From Pseudisothecium myosuroides (Eukaryota; Streptophyta; Bryopsida; Hypnales; Lembophyllaceae), in assembly GCA_951799445.1 (NCBI GenBank), contig OX637293.1, forward strand, positions 17,298,001 through 17,362,000: a DNA stretch of 64,000 nt, given 5' to 3'. A model generated the notes under the pieces. That model was not told the DNA's origin and searched no databases. It worked only from the letters and a program-made list of their open reading frames with translations. Both the position numbers and the translations under genes were made by a program. This document shows, piece after piece, positions 35,101 to 46,440 of this stretch (positions within the stretch are counted from its first letter, which is position 1; each line of letters starts with the position of its first letter).

Positions 35101-36041
35101 TTAACCCCTAAAGGTCCAAACACCGTTTTTTGACAACATAGCAATTTTGGGCAGCTCACTACAAGTGGAGTTTTTATTTTTTTTCTTTGAAATTTTCATA
35201 CAAGATGTGCCCGAGGAGTATCTTTAAGGCCCAACAATTTTCATAACTTTTGACTACATGGTTAAAAAGTTATTGTATGATATGTAATTTTTGGTGCGTG
35301 GCGGGCAGCCCTGGCAGCTCAAAAAAATCTTTAAAAAACATTTTATTTTTAAATAAAAATTTGAAATTGGTTCTTTAGATTTATATGTACGTGAAAAGCT
35401 TTAAATCATTCCATTTGGATTAATGAGTCAAAAGTTATGAGGATTCTTAGTTTGAGGGTAGTTATGGAATCTCTACTCTAAAATAAACTTTGAAGTCCTT
35501 TATTTCACTCAATTTCCAATATTTTTGAAAAAAAATAAAAACATTGGATGTAGATTATTTATTACAACATTACAACCGTTGGGATTGGCATTTTTCAATT
35601 CCATAAATAAATTCTTAACAATTTAGTGTTTTGAATCATTCTCTACTTCTTTCTACTTACTATTTTTTTCCTATATGTTGTGCAATTCCAAATGATCTGA
35701 AAATTTCAAGCATGTAGCCAACTTGCCTAGAAGAATGAATCCAAAGAGTAACCACCATTTTGGGCATTTTTTCATACAAATGTGACCTTGTGAAGTGCAG
35801 CTGCCCGGATTTTTGCAGGGACAAAAAAAGGGATTTTGTCAATTTAAACGCTAATATCTTCCAATCCGCATGGTGAAAAATTCTGAAATTTTTTCCACAT
35901 CTTCTCAAACCAGTGTTCTATAAGATCTTACGTTTACATGTGTCTAAAAATGTTTTTTTTATAAAATTTGGTACTTGTATTAGAAATGGCAGTTTTGGAG
36001 CGGTTTTGGTGAAAACATAGTCTCAGACCTTTAGGGGTTAA
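35101..36041. mobile_element. TTAA-type ~940-bp element (copy 6)
   Basis: TTAA lies at 35101-35104 and 36038-36041. The ends are CCCCTAAAGGTCC and AGACCTTTAGGGG. The Z type is on the left and the Y type on the right, opposite in orientation to the copies at 9249, 41770 and 53074. It is non-coding. Confidence 0.8.
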
Positions 36042-36149
36042 ATGCCAAGAATGCGATAGAAATAAATATGCTTAGAAATCTTCATAGTACAATATCCTTA
36101 AATTTATTTAAAGTCTATGCAAACTTATAATTCTTCTATTTTGATGAAC

Positions 36150-36379
36150 TTAACCCTTAAACGCCGAAGGGGTGACCCTCGAAATCATCCTTTTCTATTA
36201 CCGTGTAAATCAATAGCCTCCAAAATTGTAGAAGTACTCATTGCAAGTCAAACTATTATAGAAGATCTTCCCTTTCCACAACAAATTTCAAGAATGAGTA
36301 GTTGCACTTCTGTCCTATAAAGTTTGATTCCCTATCATCCATCAAACACAAAATGTCCACTTAGACGTTGAAGGGTTAA
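36150..36379. mobile_element. 230-bp TTAA-flanked miniature element
   Basis: The left end is TTAACCCTTAAACGCCGAAG. The right end is the complement of a CCCTTCAACGTCTAAG-like repeat plus TTAA at 36376-36379. It has the same target site and CCC start as the ~930-bp family but unrelated internal sequence, so it is a separate small family. Confidence 0.6.
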
Positions 36380-36389
36380 ATATGGTAGT

Positions 36390-36800
36390 AAGGTACCCCC
36401 CTCCCCTAACCTACCAAATAAGGAATTCCGACATGATTTGGAGTAGTGAAGGCAAAACAAATATTTTTCAGAGGTACATCAATAGAAATGACATGGATTG
36501 TAAAAAAATTGGTAATTTTATCGCTTGAATTGAAATTACTATGAATTTTGGGAGGCAAAAAGTGCGCCGGACCCATGGCCAGTCTAGACTCTTCCAATTC
36601 CGATCATTTAATAACTTTTTACCTAATCATTATTTCCTATTTTTTTTCACAACTTCGAACATGTGTCATGTGTTTATCAGTTCCAACCTTGAAAACAAAA
36701 AAAATCGCATTCTAAGCGTGGTCAGAAATACGGGCACCTATAGGTTGGGAATGGATCACTGGTTGGGAATGGGTCATTGGTTGGGAATGGGGGGGTACCT
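36390..36800. mobile_element. ~411-bp miniature element with AAGGTACCCCCC ends
   Basis: AAGGTACCCCCC at 36390 faces GGGGGGTACCT ending at 36800. TAGT flanks both sides (36386-36389, 36801-36804), a 3-4 bp duplication. Its superfamily is unknown. No transposase is present. A G-rich tandem repeat adjoins the right end. Confidence 0.6.
36743..36797 (+). repeat. G-rich ~19-bp tandem repeat, possible G-quadruplex
   Basis: The unit ggttgggaatgg(a/g)tca(c/t)t occurs three times and runs into ggggggg. It supplies at least four GGG runs within about 40 bases on the + strand. Confidence 0.75.
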
Positions 36801-37001
36801 TAGTGGAATTGCCATTCATCTCCGACAACAAAGTGGAGCATGATGAACATCAACATTGATTAGATGTGGGCTCTCAAAGCATCGCCACCGTGGGGCGGTG
36901 AAAACCCCACGGCCAAACCTATTTGGTGAGCTTGGTCAGGTGGATAGGCGCTGCTGATCCGAAATTCCCCACCGTGAGCCGGGCCACTGAGCATTGAAAA
37001 T

Positions 37002-37300
37002 CATTAGAAGAGATTTGAGGGCTCTAAGAGCCCGCGAGTTATCAGGCAGTTCCCTGCCTGGGAACTCTGCCACGCGCGCAGGCTGACGTGGTCGAGAGAG
37101 TGCCACGTCGGATTTTTCGATTTTTTTTTTTTTTTTTTTTTCTTACTGTTTTCTTTAAATTTCAAAAGCAAATTTTTTTTTTTTTTTGGGGGGGGGGTAA
37201 TTAGGGTCTGATAGCAGCCCAACGCTCCCTTCCTGCATCAAGAACAGATCTGGGAACGGGCCTGAAACGGCCCTCCAATGCCCCCAAATCTCTTCTAATG
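37002..37300. mobile_element. CACTA-like miniature element with GTGCCACGTCGG core (copy 3)
   Basis: The ends CATTAGAAGAGATTTGAGG and the complement of CATTAGAAGAGATTTGGGG match over about 17 of 19 bases. The interior has cagttccctgcctgggaact, GAGTGCCACGTCGGAT and a long T run, the same arrangement as the elements at 24350 and 26221. No clear target duplication is visible. Confidence 0.6.
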
Positions 37301-37489
37301 CATCACATGTGCCTCACATTCGTGGCTGAGGGGCCTTTTCAAGTATTGATGCCCATGAAAGTACAAGAGAGCACTATAAATAAACCGAAATCAGTCAACA
37401 CCGGTTTCCCGTGTGTATTCCATCGTGCACCGGATCATGAAGGAAAATGAGCCATATTTGGTGCACCCGGTGTTCAAAATTTCTTCAAT

Positions 37490-37575
37490 TGTGCCACAGT
37501 GGGGCGCGATTGAACTCCCGAGCCCGGTGTAAGGCGTCCCGGCCATGCAGGCTAGGCCACAGTGGTGATGCTCTC
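37490..37575 (-). mobile_element. tRNA-derived SINE head (probable)
   Basis: On the - strand, TGGCCTAGCCTGCATGG resembles a tRNA A box, and GGGAGTTCAATCG about 35 bases later resembles a B box (GWTCRANNC, one mismatch). The spacing fits a pol III internal promoter. No cloverleaf with a full acceptor stem can be drawn, so it is more likely a SINE than a tRNA gene. Its tail was not delimited. Confidence 0.4.
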
Positions 37576-38142
37576 ATAAAGTTGGTTTTGGTTTGCACAG
37601 GGAGTTCTGTGTCTTGTGGACCCAGATGCAGAACTGAGTTTGGGGAAACACCCTACTAGTAAGCGTGAGGACAACGATGAGAGGAATTGGGAAGAGAAGA
37701 GGTGCCTCTAAGATTGTTCCGATTTCAAAAAAATTGAGTTGAGCCCTTTAGCTAAGAATCGGTGGCTGAAATGTTGTTTTATGCTTGAGCAGTTTTGGAC
37801 CTTTTTGTGCAAATCAGTTTTTGCGGGGTTTTACATACTTGATGTTTAGCTAATCAAGTGTGAGTAATTATTGAGCGTACCTTAGTATTGTCAATATTTG
37901 TTTACATAATGTGTCTTCCATAATGATTTTGAATCATTAGTTTCACAGTGACCTGTCAAACATTTCCTCTTGTGATTGGGGATCCTATTACGATATGGTT
38001 TCTGTGCCTTTTAGATCTATATTGTGAATTGTGGATTGTGGTTGCTAGGTAAGGTAACTACACCTAAAATGGACCACTCTTCAAAAGCAACCCCTATTTT
38101 TGAACTGAAAATGAATTGGGAGGAAACCCAAAATGGTGCACA
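37576..38142. other. No recognised feature
   Basis: Ordinary sequence. One short frame (37447-37659) overlaps the SINE-like head and has no motif. Confidence 0.4.
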
Positions 38143-39074
38143 TTAACCCCTAAAGGACCACTTGAGGCATTTTCTGGCTCCAAAGCCACTGAAAACTGCC
38201 ATTTCTGCTGCGATCACCCCCTAAACCAAAAAATACTTTTTTTTCTACAATCTAACCGTAGGATCTTGAACTTCACTTGTCTCAGATCATGTGGTAAAAA
38301 TTTCAAGAAATTTGACCGTTCCGATTGGAAAATATTAGCATTCAAAGTTGGAAAAATAAATTTTTTTGAACTGTTTCCTGCAATTTCAGATGACTTTGAC
38401 GGCCATTTGTGGATTTTTTTTGTACTACACACTATAAAGTTAAAAAATTTTATGTTGAACATTTGAGTTGAGAGTTAGGGAAAAAAATTTCAGCATATCA
38501 AAACTTGATTTTCACATATAAAAAAATTGTTGAGTAGAAGTAGGTCCAAAATTGAACGAAACACAAAATCGTTAATAGCTCTTGGGTGGAATTAAAACAC
38601 CATAATTCCAATGGTGGGATTGTTCTTGCAAACAAACTAAACCTTGTCAAAAAAAAATTGAAAAAAATTGAAAATTGCATTCAAAAATGAATTCTATAAG
38701 TGTTTTTTTTAAAAGATGCTTAGATTGCCCAAAAAACAAGAATGTCCATAACTTTTTCATTCTGAGTCCAAATTGAATGAATCAAAGCTTCAAATGTAGA
38801 AAAAAACATGATCTTTGAGGAAAAAAAATTAAAAATAAATAAATCATTTTTTTGTGTTTTTTTTTTCTGCCCGATGAATTGCTTTTTTGCTTTAGAATGG
38901 CATAGCTTTTGTTCCCGGGCATCGATTGAAAAAAAACATTATATTTTTAGAAAGCTAATGTGATTCCCTATCTTCAAAAAAAGTTTCAAAAAATCAGGTT
39001 AAAATTTCAGGTCGCACGAGCCTGCCCGAAATCCCAAGTGTCCCCAGAGGGGACTTTGGTCCTTTAGGGGTTAA
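38143..39074. mobile_element. TTAA-type ~932-bp element (copy 7)
   Basis: TTAA lies at 38143-38146 and 39071-39074, with ends CCCCTAAAGGACC and GGTCCTTTAGGGG. The Y type is on the left and the X type (GTCCCCAGAGGGGAC) on the right. It is a close inverted copy of the element at 40334-41252. Confidence 0.85.
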
Positions 39075-39126
39075 AGGACAAATGTAAGATAGAATTAAGC
39101 CCCATTTCAAATGTTGTGCAGCTCTA

Positions 39127-40052
39127 TTAACCCCTAAAGGCCCAAGGTCATTTTTCTGCCAAAAAACACTGAAAACTGCCATTTCTATAGCAAAAAGTAA
39201 AAAAAGATTAAAATTGTTTTTTTTTCACATCTAAACGTAGGATCTTACACCTAATTGGTATGACAATGTGTGGAAAAAATTTCAGAATTTTTGACCGCAC
39301 AGATTGCAAGATATTTGCGTTTAAAGTGGAAAAAATAAGGTTTTCAGCACATTGTGGGACCAGATTTTTTGACTTTAAACATTTTTAACTTGAAATTTTT
39401 GCACTACAGCGTTTTGAGCTTTGATTCTTTATAGTGGAGAATTGAGTTGAGAGTCTAGGAAAAAAAAATTCAAAAAAACTTAATTATCATTCTTAAAAAA
39501 ATTGTTAAGTAGAAGTAGGTACAAGATAGAAGGAAAATCTAAAATATTCATATATTTTAGATAGAATTAAAATGCACTAATTCCAATGGTGAGATTGTTC
39601 TAGCAAGTAAACTAAACCATTCCAAAAAAAAAATTGAAAAATTACAAAAAATGCATTCCGAAATGAATCCTACAAGTTATTTTTTTCAAGAAGATGCTCT
39701 AACTGCCCGAAAAACAAGAATGTCCATAACTTCCTCATAACAAATCCAAATGAAATGAATCAAAGCTTTTTAGATAGACAAAAATATAATCTATGAGAAA
39801 AAAAAATTTAATTCAAATTTTTGTCCATTTTTTTTTGCTGCCGGGCTGCCCCCCATCCCCTGTTTTCAGCTTATTTGGTCATAATTTTTTTTCCCAGGCA
39901 CCAATTGAGAAAAAAATTATATTCCCACAAAGCTTATCAGTTTTTCTATCTTCAAAAAAAAATTCAAAAAATCAGAACACAATTTCAGCCCGTAGGTACC
40001 TGCCCAAAAACGCATTTGTCCCCCGAAGGGACAACGGGCTTTTAGGGGTTAA
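39127..40052. mobile_element. TTAA-type ~926-bp element (copy 8)
   Basis: TTAA lies at 39127-39130 and 40049-40052, with ends CCCCTAAAGGCCC and GGCTTTTAGGGG. The Y type is on the left and the X type (GTCCCCCGAAGGGAC) on the right. It lies only 52 bp from copy 7 and in the same orientation, but it is less similar to it than copy 9 is. Confidence 0.85.
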
Positions 40053-40333
40053 TAGAATTGTGGAGGTGGCAACCTCACAAGTGGTTCATTTTGTGTACAC
40101 TTTCCTTTGATTTAACTTCTTCTCTTTGACATTTCTTTATGTGCATCAAATTGATTTTGGCATTACCTAGATGATACTTTTAACATCCTACACTTGTATC
40201 TTTGAAAATTTGAAACTAATTCACATCAATGTGTCCAAAAATTATAGAAACACTTGCATTTTGATTCATAGTCCTTCACCCATATACAAAAATTGTTGTT
40301 CATTTTTTAGAGCATATTGTCATGCCACAAAGC

Positions 40334-41252
40334 TTAACCCCTAAAGGCCCAAAGTCCCCTCGGGGGACACTTGGGATTTCGAGCAAGCTCGTGCGACCTG
40401 AAATTTTGACCTGATTTTTTGAACCTTTTTTTGAAAATAGGGAATCACATTAGCTTTCTAAAAATATAATTTTTTTTCAATCGGTGCTCGGGAGTAAAAG
40501 TTATGCCACCTGAAGTCAAAAAAATAGTTCGTTGGGTAGAAAAAAAAACTTTAAAAAATTGAATTTTTTTTTGAATTTTTTTTCTTAAAGATCATGTTTT
40601 TTGTCTACATTTGAAGCTTTGATTCATTCTATTTGGAATCAGAATGAGACAGTTTTGGACAATCTTGTTTTTTGGGTAGTCTCAGCATCTTCTTCGAAAA
40701 ACAACTTATAAAAATTCATTTTTGAATGCAATTTTCAAATTTTTTCAAATTTTTTTTGATAAGGTTAAGTTTGTTTGCAAGAACAATCCCACCGTTGGAA
40801 TTATGGTGTTTTAATTGCACCTAAAAGCTATTAACGATTTAGTGTTTTGTTCAATTTTGGACCTAATTCTATTTAACAATTTTTTTATATGTGAAAATTA
40901 AATTTTGACATACTGAAATTTTTTTCTCCAACTCTTAACTCAAATGTTCAACATAAAAAAATTTAACTTTATGGTGTGTAGTGCAAAAAAAATCCACAAA
41001 TGACCGTCAAAGTCATCTGAAATTGCAGGCCATAGTTCAATTTTTTTTTTTCAACTTCAAATGCTAATATCTTCCAATCCATATGGTCAAACTTCATGAA
41101 ATTTTTACCACATGATCTGAGACAAGTGAAGTACAAGATCCTACGGTTAGATTCTAAAAAATTAAAAAATTGGTTTAGGAAGTGATCGCAGCAAAAATGG
41201 CAATTTTCAGTGGTTTTGGAACCAGAAAATGCCTTGGGCCTTTAGGGGTTAA
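40334..41252. mobile_element. TTAA-type ~919-bp element (copy 9), inverted to copy 7
   Basis: TTAA lies at 40334-40337 and 41249-41252. The left X-type end, with GTCCCCTCGGGGGAC, and the right Y-type end mirror copy 7, with roughly 90% or higher identity by eye at both ends. Confidence 0.85.
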
Positions 41253-41769
41253 CTGTGCGATTTTAAGTGTAGTTACCTTAGTGAGGAATCTTCGGCCTGT
41301 GATTTCCACTACTGTACTTGGTAGCAGAAATCAAGATGTATTATTATGGATCGTGTGTGTTGGCATGGAACTATTTCACATTTAGTGAAGGGTCCTCTTT
41401 TTGTAGGTCACCATGAGATTCTTCATGTATTACTCTTGTCAATTTCTTGGTGTTGCAGTAACTCATGGGATTAGTTCATGTTTTTGTTGTCACTTCTCTC
41501 CATAGATTTTGATCCTCAGCATCCGTCCTGGAGTCCACAACTTTGTGAGTGCACTGAAATTCGTCTCTGGATTGATTACTGATAGAATCACTGAGTTGAT
41601 CTGAACCTATTAGACAGTAATTTCATGCGAGATTCACTAATAAGGCATCGGAAATTGGAGAGACGGATACACTTTTAACACTGTTTGGAAGGTTTTAGTT
41701 TTGCCTTTGTCATGACCATCCAACTGTTAAGATCTGTTCAACTGACTGCAGTTGTAATTTTTTATTTTT
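41253..41769. other. Ordinary spacer, no feature
   Basis: Mixed-composition sequence between two TTAA elements. No reading frame or repeat stands out. Confidence 0.4.
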
Positions 41770-42706
41770 TTAACCCCTAAAGGTTTTTGACTATGTTTTT
41801 ACCAAAATCGCTCCAAAACTGCCATTTCTAATACAAGTACCAATTATTATTTTTTAAACATTTTTGAACACATGTAACCGTAGGATCTTGTAGTAAACTG
41901 TTTTAAGAATATGTGGAAAAATTTTCAGAATTTTCCACCATGTGGATTGCAAGATATAAGCGTTTGAATTGACAAAAACCCTTTTTTTGCAAAAAAACGG
42001 GCAGCTGCCCTTCACAAGGGCACATTTGTATGAAAATATGTCCAAAATGGTTGTTACTCTTTGGATTCATTTTTCAAGGCAAGTTGGCTACATGATTGAA
42101 AATTTTCAGATCATTTGGAATTGTACAACATATAGGAAAAAAATAGTAAGTAGAAAGAGGTAGAGAATGACTCAAAATACTAAATTGTCAAAAATTTTGT
42201 TATGGAATTGAAAAATGTCAATCCCAACGGTTGGAATGTTGTAATAAACAATCTACATCCAATGTTTTTATTTTTTTTCAAAAATATTGAAAATTGAGTT
42301 AAATAAAGGACTTCAAAGTTTATTTTAGAGTAGAGATTCCATAACTACACTCAAACTAAGAATCCTCATAACTTTTGACTCATTAATCCAAATGGAATGA
42401 TTCAAAGCTTCCCATGTATATATAAATCTAAAGAACCAATTTCAAATTTTAATTTTTCAAAAAAGTGATATTTAAAGAATTTTTTTCAGCTGCCCGGGCT
42501 GCCCGCCGAACGTGGAAAATTACATATCATGCAATAACTTTTTAACCATGTAGTCAAAAGTTATGAAAATTGTTGGGCCTTGAAGGTACACCTCGGGCAC
42601 ATCTTGTGTGAAAATTTCAAAGAAAAATAGTAATATTTCCATTCGTAGTGAGCTGCCCAAAATCGCTATGTTGCCAAAAAATGGTGTTTGGTCCTTTAGG
42701 GGTTAA
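41770..42706. mobile_element. TTAA-type ~937-bp element (copy 10)
   Basis: TTAA lies at 41770-41773 and 42703-42706. The Y type is on the left (CCCCTAAAGGTTTTTGAC) and the Z type on the right (ATGGTGTTTGGTCCTTTAGG). It is very similar throughout to the copy at 53074-54017, including the internal GGGCAGCTGCCC and the words around gcccgggctgcccgccgaac. Confidence 0.85.
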
Positions 42707-42939
42707 CAAATAGGAAGCTCATTGCTGCCGTTCTAATTTCATAAGATTGGCAAGATTAGCATAAGATTGACTTGAAATCTGACTGCTAACTTCTTGGTAA
42801 ATTTTAGAATTCAGTCGGCTTTTTGGTGCAAACAAAACACATGAATTTTTCTTCTTTGGGCACAAATGAAAGAAATTTTAAGGGCAGATTCATTGTCAGA
42901 AGATAAGCCAACCCTGCCAATTACGGCTAAGGTAGAAGA

Positions 42940-43125
42940 CCTGTACCCCCAGTTGACAGCCTAGTGGGACCCTGCTGTTCCTCAGGATCGCAGGTTCGGT
43001 TCCTACTTTCCGGCTGTGCTGGACTATTCAAATTCCGACCTTGAAAACTGTATCAAAACGCTTCGTGAATTGGGTCCGTCTCTCTTTTGGGGAATGGGTT
43101 TGAAGGAAAAAAAATACCATAAACT
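42940..43125 (+). mobile_element. tRNA-derived SINE (probable)
   Basis: The A box CAGCCTAGTGGG (42957) and B box GGTTCGGTTCC (42993) have the correct order and a 35-base spacing. Both fit the pol III consensus well. An A-rich tail (gaaggaaaaaaaa) follows near 43103-43115. No complementary acceptor stem is seen, so this is a SINE rather than a working tRNA gene. Confidence 0.5.
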
Positions 43126-43246
43126 CTCGGCAACAGCTGTCTGTTGTCACCTTCACTTGGGTTAACTTATTTTACTTCCTGGATTTTCCATTTAGTTTCC
43201 TAAAACAAAATCTGTATCAATTGAGTATACAGAATTAGACATTTAA

Positions 43247-43617
43247 TGGGGGTAGTCACACCTCCTCCGACCCGTACACCATTCTCCGAGATTGGATGCT
43301 TGGCGCTCTGTGTGTGGAAAACCGTGGCTTGCGGAGCTCTCAACCTCCGAGGTTTTGGAAGTGCCGATCTCCTCCTTCGAACGTGAAGAAAAAATCTCGA
43401 GGAATTTTTCAATTTCATTGGTTGTATGTGGCTTGCGGAGCTCCCATCCAGCTTTGCAGATAACACATTCCCTGAGAATTGCTTCAAACAGCAAAAAGGG
43501 GTGACACACCTCCTTCATGTGGAAGTGTGGAACGACTCGCCATTGGGTCCTCCTTGCTCTCCCTTATTTCTCTGACTTCATAGATTTATGTTTCTCGGAG
43601 AAGGTGTGACTACCCCT
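43247..43617. mobile_element. ~370-bp inverted-repeat miniature element
   Basis: TGGGGGTAGTCACACCTCCT on the left pairs with AAGGTGTGACTACCCC on the right over about 20 bases with few mismatches. Inside, the word gtggcttgcggagctc occurs twice (about 43323 and 43427). The target duplication is unclear. It is relatively G+C-rich. Short frames on both strands are not considered genes. Confidence 0.6.
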
Positions 43618-43955
43618 ATTGAATGCATCTTGGTGAGCTAAACAAACACTTCATGTACCTTGTCCTGAAGTGCATAGGGTCAAGTCTCTGACATCCACGT
43701 TGCTTTTTCCTGGACACCAATGAAACTACGTTCATTGAAAAGCCAAGCCTTTTTTTTACTCTCAAATGAAAGCAGTTTCTAATTTCTGAATGAAACACGT
43801 CATTTAAGTCTAGGTGCACTGGTCCAGTAAAAGGTGGAGGGGAGAAGTTAGGTCGGACTTTCGTGTCAAGTCCATATTGGAAAACAAATTTCAAGTTTGG
43901 GGGAATCGGAATCGTTTTGGTCGACTTCCATGATGTTAATACTTAATACTTCCAT

Positions 43956-44037
43956 GTGAGTAGAGAAAAACTACATTTTAGGAGTACCTTTGTCTTGTGA
44001 GTAGGGAACAACTATATTTTAGGTGTAGCTTTGTCTT
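43956..44037. repeat. 41-bp tandem duplication
   Basis: Two copies of a unit containing gtgagtag, then aactatattttaggtgtag, then ctttgtctt, differing at a few positions. Confidence 0.8.
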
Positions 44038-46039
44038 GTTGTCAAATTAAAAGCAATCCAAAAGTTCAAGTTTAATGTTAAAATTAGTTTTTCTAAAGTG
44101 AGAAACTTGTTCTTTTCCCTTTTCAAATACTTCTCTATGGAATCATGCTGGCAAACTATTTTGATTCCCTCCTTACAAATATTACATGCTTTCATGCATT
44201 GGAATCGGAAAGATGCTTGTTTGTCTTAACTGAAAGTTTTCTAATTCCAATCATATAAAAGTCCGGCTTCAAGGCAAATTTCCATGTACTTGGAATCATC
44301 CCAACCTTGCATAAAAGATAGGAAAATTTTGGGATTTTACATGAAAAGAAGTGTAATTCTGGTGTAGAAGACTGGCGCAAATGATACATTTGCTGAAAAT
44401 GGCTCAACTATTTAAACCTCATAGACCTAGATGGCAAATTTTGTCCTTGATGCCTCTGTTAGGAGATAGACCCTATACAGAACCAACGTGTTCTTACTTC
44501 TAATAGTGAGGTCATTTGACCCCTACCATAATTGGGTGGATAACAGTGGTGAGCCCTTACCCACCCATCCATTCTTGGGTTTGAATTCATGACCATCTCA
44601 TTGGTGTGCCAAGGCTGCAAATGCCTTGGAATTCTACATGAAAGTGTACAACAATTGCAAGAGGAGAATTAGAGTTTCTAACTAGCAAATTTATTTGGAA
44701 TGCTCATAAAAAGTAGACATGTCATTTTTTGACTTTTGGATGACTATTTTTTATATTGGACTTGAACTTTTAATTTGCTTTTAGTTTGACAATAAGCGGC
44801 AAAGCTACCCACAAAATGGAGTTTCTCCCTACTAACATAGAAGTGAAAGCTGATTGTGAAATTTGGTAAAGACAATTTTGGACTGTAGAAAACTTGGAAA
44901 GTCATTTCCAGTTCTCACACAATATGAAAGTTTGCTCTTATTTCTATCTCTTGTGTGTCATTGCAAGTTAGGAAAGAGCATACATGAACCTTTTTGGCCA
45001 ACTAGATCCATGAGGATTCGATAGTTGATCCATTTCCAAGACACACTTAGATTCTCGTCACTCTTTCAGACCAGAGTTCACCTTCTTCTTGAATGTTTCG
45101 GGTGCTTGTGACAATTTTCAGTGGAGTAAATCAGTATCCACTCGGAAGACGCACTCAATGAATCGAATTACTCACAGAATTGAAGATCCGTCTCTTCCGA
45201 ACTGAAAATTAATGAAGTTTACGCACAAGTGAAAGGCCTAAAGGTCCAAGGACTGAGCGCCAGGGGTTGACAATCTGCGTGCATTAGTGCAACCAACTCT
45301 AAATTAAATTCTCTGAACATTCAGGTCTTTTTCTTTTTCTGGTGTGGAACACTCTATTCTGGTTTTGGCTTCTTCTGGATGTTGCGTTCTTTCCAGACGA
45401 AGAGTGAGCACAACCCACTGGAAACTCGGAAAAAAGGACCGTCGATTCCGGATCCAACCAAATTCTGTTCTTCCCCAGATAGGCGATGATGCTTGGTTTC
45501 AATTGGAGTGAGATACCGATGAGATTCCACCCAGCCTAATGAACGTTCTATCCTTGAATGGTTAATGCTTTTTGTCAAAAATAGCGAGAATTGGCCACAG
45601 CCTTTGCTTTTGGTAGCCATTTTTAACCGAATATTCCTGATTCTTCGATCATCTGGAAGAAGCTTCCTATTATTTGGCTTAATTTTGGCTCATTTTGACA
45701 TTCTTCGGAAGCAAATTGGCCAAGACCCCAAGAGCTCCGTTGGTAAAGTGAGCCATTTGGCTAAGAATCTAGTCACCAGTTCTGTGACTTCTGTCTGCAT
45801 TTGAGATTCGCGAGTGGGAGAAGGGCTGCGACCGAGGATGCTTATTTTGTCTCCCGCGGCCGTCACTGGTCAGAGGGGTGTTGTATTTTATTTTTTCTGT
45901 CAGCTTGATTTGCGTCCAGAATGAAAAAGGCTTGAGGCTTATTTGTTCTTCCAGTTCTTTTTCTTGAAATAGGGACCGTGTGCAATATTGTAGTGGAAGT
46001 AAAAAAAGAGATATATACTACTGTAAAGTTGGGGTCAGA
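44038..46039. other. No gene recognised
   Basis: Ordinary intergenic sequence. Frames of 60-90 codons overlap on both strands around 45300-45800, but without motifs or splice signals. Confidence 0.4.
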
Positions 46040-46440
46040 CATAACATTCTTTACCAACTGGAGGCAGGGGTACCTTTTCCATTGTTGAAAAGAGGACCCC
46101 TACAGTGAACGAAAATGTCTTATTACATGGCTTTTCAGCCAACCCCACTTCTTGAATTATGTTGAAAGTCTCTCCCAAGCATCTAGGCAGGCATAATACC
46201 TTCCCAACAAGGAGAGGACCATTGCGTGGTTATAGAATGTTATGTAACATTGTTTACTAATGAAGCAAGGGTCCCTTTCGCATCCTTCACAAGGACCCCC
46301 TATAGTGAACAAAAATATCTTATATGGCTCCTTGGCCAACCCCAATCCTTGCATGAATTGATAAGTCCCTCACATGCATCTAGGGAGGCATAATACTTTC
46401 CCGGCATGTGGAAGACCATCGCCTGATTGTGCAATGTTAA
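46040..46440. repeat. ~200-bp tandem duplication
   Basis: The landmark ta(c/t)agtgaac(g/a)aaaat occurs at 46101 and 46301. Shared words include gccaaccccaatcctt, catctagg(c/g)aggcataata and taacattctttac. Divergence is moderate, so the duplication is old. Confidence 0.75.

Noticed and set aside
38116..38466. 116-codon frame
   Set aside because: It is a translation of the Y end of a TTAA element. Equivalent frames appear in other copies only where stops happen to be absent.
44510..44640. tRNA gene or SINE head
   Set aside because: gggtttgaattc resembles a B box, but a convincing A box and fold are lacking.
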